Source: CAYFJO01 sp964343305
GTDB taxonomy: Bacteria; Planctomycetota; Planctomycetia; Pirellulales; Pirellulaceae
Reading direction: 5' to 3'
Assembly: GCA_964343305.1 (NCBI GenBank)
Contig: CAYFJO010000039.1
Location: 1 to 44,425 of the forward strand
Length of the DNA stretch: 44,425 bases
The notes beneath the pieces were generated by a model that saw only the letters and a program-made list of their open reading frames with translations, had not been told where the DNA came from and searched no databases. The translations under genes were made by a program, and so were the position numbers. This document shows, in pieces, positions 25,202 to 34,119 of this stretch (position 1 is the first letter of the stretch; each line of letters opens with the position of its first letter).

Positions 25202-26710
25202 TCACCGCGACGGGATTCGAATCCACTGCTGGCCCACTGAGCGATGGATCTTGAAGTAGCCGAAGTCTTCAGCCAGCGGCAAGTCTTGCAACTCTTTTGG
25301 GCTCACTCCGCACTTCTTCGCAAGCGTGTCGTAATCGACCTCGCCCGCGGAAATCAAATAGACGACCGCCCAATCTCCTTGAGTCGGATCACCTGCCGTT
25401 CGACGATATGGCAAAAAGCTGGAGGACAAATAGTACCCTAGTTCCATTTGATCTTGGTCCGTAAAACACAAAAGATATTTTTCGGTGGGCTCAATTGTCT
25501 CCGCCAGGTACTGAACAACTTCGGCGGGATGAAAGTCAGCCGCGTGATAGAGATAGTAGTCGTCTTCCGGCAATTCCTGTTTCCGGTGTTCGATCAAACG
25601 CGATTCGTAAGTCCATGTCGATGGCAGGCAAACCAACAAAATGGCGATGATGGAAACAACCGTGGCAAGTGTGGTTGAACCATTCGACGAACGCTGCTGG
25701 AAAACCGCCTGAACCGCTTCGACAACAGACCAGCCAATGGCAAGAGCAAGCACGGGCAGCATCGGCGTATAATTGCGAACGAACGGCGACACGCACAACG
25801 CGGCGCTGACCAGCCAGGGTCCCATCAGGCAGATGGCCGAAACCAGGGGAATCGCCACGTTGTTGTCTTCACGCTTGCGGCGCACAAAGCAAATCAATCC
25901 AACGACAGCAATCACCAACAGAGGAAGAAAGTCACGTGTTGCGACGGAAAAGAACTCACTGGACAATCACCATGCTTCCATGATCGGATGATCGACACGA
26001 CTCGCATGCTGTCGCACGTCCGACCAGATGGGCAGGTAACAGAGAACGCCCAAGAGCGTGCCTGTTGCCCAATTGATGAGTTCCAACGCCGCCGCTTGCC
26101 AACGATGCGACTGCCACCATGTCCACACGATCGCAATCAAAAGCGTCGGTGACAGAAACAGCAAATTGGTGGGCAGCGTGTAAACAAACGCAGCACTCAC
26201 AAGGCAAATCGCCACGCGCCGGCGCAACGACCTGGCATGGCTATCCGCCGGAGTCGCCAGATAGATGAGCCAAGCAGCGAGGAACATCGAAAGACTGTAA
26301 CCACGCACCTGCATCGTGTAATTCTGAAAGAACTGCATCAACCCCAAAGTTGCCGTCGCAGCACAACCAGTCGCAACTCCGCCGAACCGCCGTCCCAACA
26401 GAAAGACGATCAAGAGAGTTCCGGCGGTGAACAGTAACGACGGCAGTCGCAGGACGGGTTCCGCGGCCGAGACCAGAAAGAACGGCCGTAGCAGCAAGGA
26501 ATAGAAAACGTGATTGTTTGGTTCGGGATAAGAGGTGACGATCTCGCTGAATGGCTTGCTGACGAACGTTCCCAGCGTGTATTGTTCGTCAAACCAGAAA
26601 TCGAGCGTCAGTTGCCGGGCACACAACCACAGCGGCACGACGGTCGCGAGCAAAAACCAATACCAGTCTCGCTTCTGCTCTTCCCTTTCAGTAACGTCGT
26701 CCATCCACAT
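25202..26710 (-). pseudogene. GT39-like membrane glycosyltransferase interrupted by an in-frame TGA
   Basis: Two halves share one frame. The first (26710-25970) starts with a hydrophobic helix and FWFDEQYTLG, the acidic loop-1 motif of GT39/PMT-2 dolichyl-phosphate-mannose-type transferases, and continues with many membrane helices to DHPIMEAW. A TGA at 25967-25969 interrupts. The second half continues without any gap (TTG, SSEFFSVATRDFLPLLVIAVVGL) through more helices and a soluble C-terminal domain to 25202. The combined 501 codons match the usual length of the family. The preceding codon is TGG, so TGG-to-TGA is a one-base change at a likely Trp. The gene is probably inactive unless readthrough occurs or the base is an error. 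The sugar and acceptor are unknown. Confidence 0.75.
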
Positions 26711-26862
26711 AAGTTACTCTTCGATTCGGCTGGGCGAAAGCGCGCGTTGCGGAACCATGGCGACTTGTTGAGCCGCATATCCGTCTTGCGATTTTTTTTG
26801 GAACGGTCTTAGGCTGGAACACTGCACCGGATGCTATCGATCGTAGATTCCAACGGTACGCG

Positions 26863-28167
26863 TCACTCGACCAGTTGCACTTCGACGCTGGCTCGCTCAA
26901 AATCAGCCGCTTCCATCAGCGTCTCTGGCTTTAGCCCCGCCAGCTTTCCCAAAAACTGATCTGCCAACCGGCCGTTGTAGAAGCCGGCCATTTCGTTGAA
27001 ATAGTTGCGTGCCAAAGCAATGCGTTGTTCGGTGGTGACCAGCGTTTCCTGAAGTTTTACGAATGCTTCATTCGCTTTCAATTCCGGAACGGCGTCCCCC
27101 GCCGTCGTCACATCGTTGGCCACACCACGAACCTCCGCGTCGTCGTCATCCGGTGCCGTAATCGCCTCTTGCTGACGAAGGTTGCTGATGCAAGTTTGCA
27201 GCTCTGCTTCATGTTCTTTCACTGCGGACACGATGCTAACCAGTTTCGGGATCAGATCGTGCCGCAGCTTGAGCTGAATATCAATCAGCGACCACGCCTG
27301 GCGCACGCGATGCCTCAATCCGATCAAGCTATTGAAACGCATCCACACCATAGTCACCATAAACAGCACAATATAAATCAATGCCACCACGCCATACAGC
27401 CAGACTTGCGGACTGGCCGATGATTCCCGTTCCACGTCGTAATAAACAAAGCTGCCAACGCATAAGAGGAGTCCAAAAAACGTCCAGCCGACATAGGCCC
27501 ACCAAAAACCTTTGCTGACTTCTTCTTCAGATTTCGTCGAGATCAAGAACGTTGGTGCATGTTCATCGTGTGCGATTTCCGCCGCCACGATGTCCTCGCG
27601 CTCGCGTGCCTGGCCGACAATGTACAGGTCGGCGTGCAAGGGCAACACGGTTTCGCGAAATCGTCGCCGGCGATCGGAATTCTCGATCACTTCGGGCGGA
27701 CCTTTTTCATTGTAAATCGGCTCGGCCTGCCCGCATTCGTATTCAAAGGTTTGCTCAGCCTGGATCTCGGCACCCTCAGATCGCACCAGGATCACTCCGT
27801 GTTCGTCGCGCAAATAAAACGGAATCGACTCGCCGCCTTCGTCCACCACCTTCCAATCGCTTTCACGTTTCTCGCGCGTCTTCTCGTTGCCGTCGCTGTC
27901 GGTATATGTTTCGGTCACCATCCGCGACCAATGCTCTTCGACCGTGTACGTGTACTGTACACACGGTTGCTCGCCTAGAAAGCTGGTCAACGGCTCTTCG
28001 GCCTCGGCCGTTCCCTTGAGTTCAACCAGTCCGATGAACACGCCGGTCGTCGTCAACGTCGGCACATCGTCGACAAGGCGCTTGGTACGATTGGCGTTGA
28101 TGCCCATTGCCAACGCGGTGAGACCAAGGATGCAACCAACAATCGGGATGAAGATTTCGTACGTCAT
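26863..28167 (-). CDS. GIDE-domain and LemA-domain fusion membrane protein
   Basis: 434 residues. After an N-terminal membrane helix, residues about 40-200 resemble the GIDE/E3-ligase-type extracytoplasmic domain (FIGLVELKGTAEAEEPLTSF, CVQYTYTVEEHW, ESDWKVVDEGGESIPFYLRD). Two membrane helices follow near 225-245 and 258-277. The C-terminus is a LemA domain (FNSLIGLRHRVRQAWSLIDI, LKLRHDLIPKLVSIV, ANEAFVKLQETLVTTEQRI, ARNYFNEMAGFYNGRL). LemA proteins are helical membrane proteins of unclear function. The combination is a joined form of two parts usually seen separately; no ubiquitin-ligase activity is implied in bacteria. The gene is single on its strand. Domain calls are fairly firm and the function is unknown. 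Confidence 0.8.
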   Translation of the reverse strand: MTYEIFIPIVGCILGLTALAMGINANRTKRLVDDVPTLTTTGVFIGLVELKGTAEAEEPLTSFLGEQPCVQYTYTVEEHWSRMVTETYTDSDGNEKTREKRESDWKVVDEGGESIPFYLRDEHGVILVRSEGAEIQAEQTFEYECGQAEPIYNEKGPPEVIENSDRRRRFRETVLPLHADLYIVGQAREREDIVAAEIAHDEHAPTFLISTKSEEEVSKGFWWAYVGWTFFGLLLCVGSFVYYDVERESSASPQVWLYGVVALIYIVLFMVTMVWMRFNSLIGLRHRVRQAWSLIDIQLKLRHDLIPKLVSIVSAVKEHEAELQTCISNLRQQEAITAPDDDDAEVRGVANDVTTAGDAVPELKANEAFVKLQETLVTTEQRIALARNYFNEMAGFYNGRLADQFLGKLAGLKPETLMEAADFERASVEVQLVE

Positions 28168-28281
28168 GGAGTCATTTTAAGGCCTCGCAAGACCAGCGTC
28201 GAGCATCACGTTCTCTGCCGTACCGCGAACTTTCGTCACGCTTGGTCATCCCACCACCACACGACCCTTGTGGGCTCAGTA

Positions 28282-28449
28282 TTAGAGCACCAAATCGTAG
28301 GCGAACATCAACAGACTGAGAGTGCCTTCGATCGCCGCCAAGCCCAAGAAGATCGCCACAAAAGCAAATAGAAATTTCTTCACAATCGTTCGCCGGCCAC
28401 GACCTCGGCGTGCACCGGTTTGCTCGCTTTTTTTGGTGTCGTTTGTCAT
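28282..28449 (-). CDS. Small single-pass membrane protein, 55 aa
   Basis: An ATG-to-TAA ORF of 55 residues in the gap upstream of the GIDE-LemA gene. The N-terminus is basic and polar (MTNDTKKSEQTGARRGRGRR) and is followed by one hydrophobic helix (FLFAFVAIFLGLAAIEGTLSLLMF, given in part) and a short tail. The positive-inside charge and clean hydrophobic segment suggest a real small inner-membrane protein. I do not recognise a family. No strong ribosome binding site is evident. Confidence 0.55.
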   Translation of the reverse strand: MTNDTKKSEQTGARRGRGRRTIVKKFLFAFVAIFLGLAAIEGTLSLLMFAYDLVL

Positions 28450-28643
28450 ATCGGCAGCGCCTGTTTAGGGGATTCTCGCCTAAATCTTGTTCCCCGGAAA
28501 GAACCAAATGGGCCTGGGCTGCGTTCCAACCGTAACGCTAGCGGCGCGAAGCACGTGCTCGCTCCGCTGAATCGCCTTGACATCCGTGAGGACTCTCTTC
28601 TATTTTCTCTCTTGGATACACAAATCCTTCTGATGCCAAGTTG

Positions 28644-29027
28644 ATGTCCAAGCTTTGTCAAAACTCGATGGCTCTGTTGCTCGTCGCCATGCTGGCCACA
28701 ATTTCGGTGGTCGTCGACGCGACGCACACGCATTGCCACGATCATGCCGATCGCGCCCCGGCAAGCTATACACACCATCACGCGTGTTCTCATTCACACG
28801 CGGAAGAGCATCACCACACGTCGCACGATCGCGCTCCCCCGACCCCGCATGATGATGACGATTGTGCCGCCTGTCGCTTCTTGGCCCAATCCTGGCTAAC
28901 TCCAACATGCCAGATCTGCATCGTATCGCTGGAACCGGTCGCGGAAATCACTCCGGTCTTTGAATTGTCGTGCGACGCACCGGCACTCTTTTCACCTCTC
29001 TGTCGCGCTCCGCCGCGGGTTGTTTGA
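28644..29027 (+). CDS. Small exported histidine-rich protein
   Basis: 127 residues from the ATG at 28644. A signal-peptide-like helix (MALLLVAMLATISVVVDA) leads into a His/Asp-rich stretch (HTHCHDHADRAP, THHHACSHSHAEEHHHTSH) and then DDDDCAACRFLAQ with a Cys-X2-Cys pair, followed by a hydrophobic tail. About twenty His in 60 residues suggest binding of Zn, Ni or Cu outside the cytoplasm. Resemblance to DUF2946-type small metal-linked proteins is possible but not certain. It stands alone upstream of the DUF1559 gene. Function unknown. Confidence 0.7.
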   Translation: MSKLCQNSMALLLVAMLATISVVVDATHTHCHDHADRAPASYTHHHACSHSHAEEHHHTSHDRAPPTPHDDDDCAACRFLAQSWLTPTCQICIVSLEPVAEITPVFELSCDAPALFSPLCRAPPRVV

Positions 29028-29191
29028 GCAACCGTCTGTTGCCTCTGAATAGACCGAGGTTGGCTAACCACGTATTTCGTGTTTTACGCGCGACGTCCAT
29101 CGCCGCCAATTTGTGCCGTGGTTGCCTACCATCGTTCAGTCTTTCAGCAGTTCGCAAAACTCAAACGCCCCACGTCTCGGAGTAGACAAAA

Positions 29192-30313
29192 ATGACCTTC
29201 AAGTTTCGCAAAGCATTTACACTCGTTGAATTACTCGTTGTAATCGCCATCATTGGCATCCTTATCGCCCTGCTACTGCCCGCCGTCCAAGCGGCTCGCG
29301 AAGCGGCTCGTCGCATCGAGTGCAGTAACAAGATGCGGCAAGTTGGCTTGGCGATGTTGAATTACGAAGACAAGTACAAGACGCTGCCGCCGGCCGTTAC
29401 CGTGCACGACGACGGCCTCAATCCCGCCGGCGGTCCTTATCGCGAAGGCCCCACCGATTTTCACGATCCGCTGTACGGCCCGACGGCATTCATCCTCGTG
29501 ATGCCGTTTTTGGAAGACACAAATTTGTACAACCAGTGGGACATGACGCTGAATATCGCCGCGGAAGCTCCCACGATCACCGGTTCGCAGGCCCCGACGA
29601 ACGCCAACGGATTGGGGTCGCCTGCGGGCACAGTCGTGACGGGATTTGTTTGTCCCAGTGCCGATCGCGCCCGTCCAGCCGAACAACTTGGCACTGGCGG
29701 TCCTTCTGGTTCGGCACTGATGGGCACGTATGCAAAAGGAAATCTGGCTCTTTGCGGTGGTGGTGGATTCATCAACGAAAATCCACTCGATACCAGCGCG
29801 GCCGGCAATGGCAACCACCAGTTTCGATCAGCCTTCGGCTTGCGGAATCAGTTCGGCTGCACCTTGGCAGAGATGTTCGACGGAACGTCAAACACCGTGA
29901 TGGTCTCCGAGATTCTCGTCTTCAATAGCGACGCGGATGGTCGCGGTTGCTTTGCCCGTGCGGGCTGTGCCATGTTCAGCGGCCACTGTGAAGGCGTTGA
30001 CCTCACGATGCAAACCGCCGAAGGAGTCTGTACACCGAACATCGCAGCGGTGTTGCCAGATGGAACGGTAGTGGAAGAACACCACGACCATCCGATCTTT
30101 TGCGACACCAACGCCAAAGAACAACAGAATTGCCACGAAATCCCAACTGAGGACTCGGAAGGCGGCGTCGCAGCGCGCAGCCGGCATGGGGCAGGTATCA
30201 ACGCTTGCTTGGGAGACGCCAGCGTAACGTTTGTGAAAAACGAAGTGGACGGCATCGTCTGGCGTAACGCCTTGTCGATCGGCGGAAAAGAAGGCACCAG
30301 CTTGTCCGAGTAG
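29192..30313 (+). CDS. DUF1559 prepilin-like secreted protein
   Basis: 373 residues. The N-terminus is a type IV prepilin signal: KAFTLVELLVVIAIIGILIA, with Glu at +5 of the mature protein (the -1 residue here is Ala where Gly is usual), followed by LLLPAVQAAREAARR and ECSNKMRQVGLAMLNYEDK. The body and the C-terminal RHGAGINACLGDASVTFV block belong to the DUF1559 family, which planctomycetes hold in large numbers. It is probably exported and displayed or secreted by a type IV-pilus or type II-like machine. GGAG precedes the ATG by 10 bases. Function of the family is unknown. Confidence 0.93.
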   Translation: MTFKFRKAFTLVELLVVIAIIGILIALLLPAVQAAREAARRIECSNKMRQVGLAMLNYEDKYKTLPPAVTVHDDGLNPAGGPYREGPTDFHDPLYGPTAFILVMPFLEDTNLYNQWDMTLNIAAEAPTITGSQAPTNANGLGSPAGTVVTGFVCPSADRARPAEQLGTGGPSGSALMGTYAKGNLALCGGGGFINENPLDTSAAGNGNHQFRSAFGLRNQFGCTLAEMFDGTSNTVMVSEILVFNSDADGRGCFARAGCAMFSGHCEGVDLTMQTAEGVCTPNIAAVLPDGTVVEEHHDHPIFCDTNAKEQQNCHEIPTEDSEGGVAARSRHGAGINACLGDASVTFVKNEVDGIVWRNALSIGGKEGTSLSE

Positions 30314-30320
30314 CTGTCCC

Positions 30321-30371
30321 AGTGAAATCGCTTGGCATCCGTTCTATAATGCTGCGTCAAGCGATTTCACT
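30321..30371. promoter_or_regulatory. 14-bp inverted repeat enclosing a TATAAT box
   Basis: AGTGAAATCGCTTG (30321-30334) and its exact complement CAAGCGATTTCACT (30358-30371) flank a 23-base loop that contains TATAAT at 30345-30350. The structure lies in the 73-base gap between the DUF1559 stop and the ATPase start (30387). The box is 37 bases before the ATG, a fair position for a -10; no good -35 is seen. It could be an operator over the promoter or the terminator of the previous gene. Confidence 0.55.
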
Positions 30372-30386
30372 TCAACGGGACAAAAG

Positions 30387-31802
30387 ATGCCGGAAGAACC
30401 AAACAATCTCCAGCAGCTTCGCAACAGCGGCTGGCAATCGAAGTCCGTCAAGCAGGAAATCCACGACAACTTCCTCCGCATGCTGGCCAATGGTGACGAG
30501 TTGTATCCCGGCATTGTCGGCTTCGAAGACACGGTGATTCCCGAAGTCAATATCGCGTTGCTCACCGGGCACGACATTTTGTACCTCGGCGAAAAGGGCC
30601 AGGCCAAGAGTCGCCTGATGCGTTCGCTGGCGCGATTCCTGGATGAAGAGATTCCGTACATCGACGTCCCGAACGCCCCGTTTCATGACGATCCGTACCA
30701 ACCGATCAGCCGAGTCTGCCGTGAATTCGTCGCCGGTCATGACGAGGCCAATGTGCCTGTCGGCTGGTGGCCGCGCGAAGACCGTTATGCCGAGCGACTC
30801 GCGCCGGGAACTAAGTTTGCCGACATCATCGGCGAAATCGATCCGGCCAAACTGGCCAGCGGTGTCAGCATGTCGACCGAAGAAGCACTCCACTTTGGCT
30901 TGATCCCGCGCATGCATCGCGGCATCTTCGCCATCAACGAACTGCCAGAGTTGGACGAATTGGTACAAGTCGGCCTGTTCAACATTCTGGAAGAACGCGA
31001 CGTCCAAATTCGTGGCTACCCGATTCGCTTCGACATCGATGTGCTGATTCTCTTTTCGGCCAACCCGGCCACTTACAACCGTAGCGGCAAAGTGATCCCT
31101 CAGTTGAAAGACCGCATCGGCTCGGTCATCCACACGCATTATCCCCGCTCGCGCGATCTCGGCATCCAGATCATGGAGCAAGAAGCCGATGTCACGCTGG
31201 ACGGCGACTATCCCGTGTTCGTCCCTTATTTCATGCGCGAAATCATCGAACAGATCACCGTGCAAGCTCGCAAGTCGAAATACATCGACCAGCAATCGGG
31301 CGTCAGCGCCCGGTTCAGCATCGCCAACTATCGCACGATGATCGCCAGCGCTCGGCAGCGCGGCGTGGTGCTCGGCGAAAAACCTGCCGTCCCGCGGATC
31401 AGCGACCTCGGCCATCTTTACGCCTCGTCGCTCGGCAAATTGGAACTCGATTTGATGAGCAGCCACCAGATGTCCGAGCGACAAGTGCTGGACGCAGTGA
31501 TGGCCGAAGCGATTCGCACCGTGTTCGAAGAGTACGTCGACCGCCACGGCTTTGAAGAAATCAGTGAGATCTTCGGCCGCGGCGTCAAAATCGAAGTCGG
31601 TGACATGTTGCCTTCGTCGGTGTACGCGGATCGACTGCAGCGAGTTCCGCCGGTCTGGGACAAAGCGTTCGAAGTCAACGCGGCCGAAGACCCGGCCGTC
31701 CGCGCGTCCTGCGTCGAGTTCGTGTTGGCCGGCATGCACGCCATGGACCGCATCTCGCGATCGCAGCATCACGGATCGATGACGTACACGATTGATGGAT
31801 AA
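30387..31802 (+). CDS. MoxR/ChlI-like AAA+ ATPase
   Basis: 471 residues. The N-terminal two thirds are an AAA+ module of the magnesium-chelatase/MoxR group: Walker A GEKGQAKS (68-75), then LLTGHD/ILYLGEKG, the hydrophobic strand GIFAINELPEL as Walker B (Asn-Glu, not Asp-Glu), sensor-1 LFSANPATYN and an arginine-finger helix (PQLKDRIGS). The C-terminus is helical. Such ATPases remodel protein complexes, often with a VWA-domain partner encoded nearby; none is next to this gene. The glycine before Lys is Ala, a mild change that may still bind ATP. The partner and target are unknown. Confidence 0.8.
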   Translation: MPEEPNNLQQLRNSGWQSKSVKQEIHDNFLRMLANGDELYPGIVGFEDTVIPEVNIALLTGHDILYLGEKGQAKSRLMRSLARFLDEEIPYIDVPNAPFHDDPYQPISRVCREFVAGHDEANVPVGWWPREDRYAERLAPGTKFADIIGEIDPAKLASGVSMSTEEALHFGLIPRMHRGIFAINELPELDELVQVGLFNILEERDVQIRGYPIRFDIDVLILFSANPATYNRSGKVIPQLKDRIGSVIHTHYPRSRDLGIQIMEQEADVTLDGDYPVFVPYFMREIIEQITVQARKSKYIDQQSGVSARFSIANYRTMIASARQRGVVLGEKPAVPRISDLGHLYASSLGKLELDLMSSHQMSERQVLDAVMAEAIRTVFEEYVDRHGFEEISEIFGRGVKIEVGDMLPSSVYADRLQRVPPVWDKAFEVNAAEDPAVRASCVEFVLAGMHAMDRISRSQHHGSMTYTIDG

Positions 31803-31806
31803 CTTG

Positions 31807-31870
31807 CTGTAGGACGGATTTCCAATCCGTCCGCGCGGTGATTCGGACGGATTGGCAATCCGTTCTACAG
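31807..31870. repeat. REP-like palindrome before the Nudix gene
   Basis: 27-base arms (31807-31833 and 31844-31870; start CTGTAGGACGGATTTCC, end GCAATCCGTTCTACAG) form a long hairpin with only two mismatches and a 10-base loop. It occupies nearly the whole gap between the ATPase and the Nudix start at 31881, so the hairpin would lie in the mRNA leader. Confidence 0.8.
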
Positions 31871-31880
31871 GATTAAACAG

Positions 31881-32441
31881 ATGACAGACTCCCGATGGCA
31901 AGTAAAAGATCGACAGCTATTATACGATGCCGCGCCGTGGGTCCGCCTGTATCGCGAGTCCGTCGAACTGCCCAGCGGCTCGACCATCGAGGACTTTTAT
32001 CATCTCGACATGCCCGACTTCATCGTTGCCGTCGCAGTGACAAAGGACGATCAATTTGTCATGGTTCGTGGTTACAAGCATGCAGCACATCGGTCGGTGT
32101 TGAGTCCCGCGGCCGGCATGATTGACGAAGGCGAAACGCCGCTGGAAGCCGCCCGACGTGAACTGCTCGAAGAAACGGGCTACGCTGCCGACGACTGGGA
32201 GAAACTCGGCGAGTTCGTCACCGACGGCAATCGACACTGTGGGACGATGCACTTGTTCTATGCCCGTGGCGCGGTGGAAGTGCAAGCTCCGGAGCAAGAC
32301 GAATTCGAACTGCTGACGCGCGAGTTATTCAGCGCCGCTCAACTCAGCGACGCGTTGTCGCGAGGTGAAATCGGCATCATGCCCGGCGCGACAGGCGTGG
32401 CGATGGGATTGCTTAAGTTTCAACAATCGAAGGCGAGTTAA
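31881..32441 (+). CDS. Nudix hydrolase, ADP-ribose-pyrophosphatase-like
   Basis: 186 residues with a complete Nudix box: Gly79, Glu85, then RELLEETG (93-100), matching G-X5-E-X7-REUXEEXGU. These enzymes hydrolyse nucleoside diphosphates linked to a second group, using Mg held by the box glutamates. The N-terminal strand domain and the phrase SVLSPAAGMIDEGE are typical of ADP-ribose pyrophosphatases, and no other domain is attached. Cytoplasmic. The ATG follows a palindromic repeat by 10 bases and has no strong ribosome binding site. Substrate is not set by the sequence. Confidence 0.9.
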   Translation: MTDSRWQVKDRQLLYDAAPWVRLYRESVELPSGSTIEDFYHLDMPDFIVAVAVTKDDQFVMVRGYKHAAHRSVLSPAAGMIDEGETPLEAARRELLEETGYAADDWEKLGEFVTDGNRHCGTMHLFYARGAVEVQAPEQDEFELLTRELFSAAQLSDALSRGEIGIMPGATGVAMGLLKFQQSKAS

Positions 32442-32589
32442 CTACCTTCCCTGCCATCTGTGTTCGCTTGCTGCAGTCGGGGCGAGCAGCGTGTACAATC
32501 GGCTTGTTGCATTCTTGAGCATGGGAGCAATTTACTTTTTCCAAACTCTGGTGAGTTGGATTGGCTGCACCCTACATGAACTATTTGAG

Positions 32590-33942
32590 TTAGAACGGCC
32601 GGCTGAATTGAAAAGTGACTTCGCCGTCGAAGAAGCGATTGTCGCCGCTGCGAAGTGGGAACACGCCGCCGATCCGCACGTTGAATGCTTGTGCGACTTC
32701 GATGTCAAACGCCGTTGTTAGGTTGACCACATCTACCCGGTTGGCGCTGTTTTGATAGACGTAGGACGGTGTCATGCCTGTGATGCGCGTTCCTGTGACG
32801 CGGTCAGAGTTTTGCAGCGTGGTGGTGTAGTGGACTTCGATCAGCGACATGATGCCCGTGACGATTGGTGCCGCGGGGTTCTCATAGACGCGCATTCCCA
32901 GCGATGCATCCAAAAACAACAATGTCTGTTCGTTATATTTGCCAAACACACCGGTGGCTGCGGATTCAATCGCTTCGAAGCGGACCGTGTTACCGTTGGT
33001 TGCGACGTCGAGCTGTGCAAAGAATTGAAAAACAAACGTATCGTTTGGTACATGGAGTAGTCCGATGAACGGTTGGACATGAACCGCTTCGTTTTCAATG
33101 ACGTGCCGCGTGAGTGCAAATTCTGAGACGCCGTTGCTGCCGGTTGGCGCTTCCACAGCGCATCCCACTGACAATGCCGTGTCGTCGGTGTCTGCGATCA
33201 ATCGTTTAAAGATCGCGGCCGCATTGCCCCATTCGCCGGTAGAGAAGACGCTGCGGCTGTTGTTTGCCGTGCCCGGATCGGCATCGAAGATGGCCGTTTG
33301 TCCGCCGGTCACCGGCAGACGCAACTCGACCGACCAAAGTCCTCCCAATGTGTATGGCAACTCGATACCAAATGTATAGCGATCAAGTGAGTAATCTTGC
33401 CGCGCGGTTGTGGCCCCAGCCGCCAACGTAGTGATCAAGAATTCGCTTGAATAAGCGTTGTGAAAATGGTTGTGAGTAAAATAGACGCGAGCGGATGGCA
33501 TCGCCGTGTTGTTCTCGCCGATTTTTGTCTGTCGGCCACCGCCGGCGGATGGGATGTCTTCGACTGAAAACGATTCACCTGAACCATCGATGGGATCAAA
33601 AGACTCGAGCGTCAAGTTGCGAACAAACGAGTCGCCGAACATATCGGGCATGTTTGCCAACCGGCGTCTAGATTCGCTGGGTTGATAGTTGGCGAAGTAG
33701 CCGGGCAGCGTGCTTGATGAGCCGCGTGTGGATGGACGTCGGCGGGTGGATCGCGGCGGACGTGGTGGTGCCGTGCGAGGTTGTTCAACCACCAAGCTGG
33801 CTTCCTGGACGGCTTGGACAAAGAACTGGTCGCCGTCGGGTGCCTGTTGCTGGGCAGTCGCGCACGGCGTCCTGAGGCATGTCACCAACAACGTGCAAGT
33901 GAAAAGCGGGATGATCAATCGCGTCGTGTTTTGCACCAGCAT
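32590..33942 (-). CDS. Secreted protein, likely outer-membrane beta-barrel
   Basis: 450 residues with a signal peptide (MLVQNTTRLIIPLFTCTLL to about ATA), a Pro/Arg-rich linker (APPRPPRSTRRRPSTRG) and then many alternating strands of amphipathic type. The last residues are FQFSRPF, with a terminal Phe as in the Bam recognition signal of Gram-negative barrels. Recurrent TFGIELPYTLGGLWSVELRLP-like strands fit a porin or a transporter-like barrel. No named family is certain. The gene is alone, facing the Nudix gene. Planctomycetes have an outer membrane, which fits, but the function is unknown. Confidence 0.65.
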   Translation of the reverse strand: MLVQNTTRLIIPLFTCTLLVTCLRTPCATAQQQAPDGDQFFVQAVQEASLVVEQPRTAPPRPPRSTRRRPSTRGSSSTLPGYFANYQPSESRRRLANMPDMFGDSFVRNLTLESFDPIDGSGESFSVEDIPSAGGGRQTKIGENNTAMPSARVYFTHNHFHNAYSSEFLITTLAAGATTARQDYSLDRYTFGIELPYTLGGLWSVELRLPVTGGQTAIFDADPGTANNSRSVFSTGEWGNAAAIFKRLIADTDDTALSVGCAVEAPTGSNGVSEFALTRHVIENEAVHVQPFIGLLHVPNDTFVFQFFAQLDVATNGNTVRFEAIESAATGVFGKYNEQTLLFLDASLGMRVYENPAAPIVTGIMSLIEVHYTTTLQNSDRVTGTRITGMTPSYVYQNSANRVDVVNLTTAFDIEVAQAFNVRIGGVFPLRSGDNRFFDGEVTFQFSRPF

Positions 33943-34119
33943 ACCTCACTACTTCCATTCAAACCGGCCAATGACGTACATCAAATGAAATCGCTGTTAC
34001 GCCATTTATCGGCGCTACCGATCACGCAGAGTGCGGATTGTAGGAGACGAGTTGAGATTCTGTGGGTATGCGGTATCGATTGTGACGAATGTGGGAAAAG
34101 TACGAAATGTGCCGGACTG

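Noticed and set aside
30372..31901. A 509-codon open frame on the minus strand across the ATPase gene
   Set aside because: It is antisense to a gene with clear AAA+ motifs, and its protein has no family likeness. High-GC codon bias keeps such frames open.
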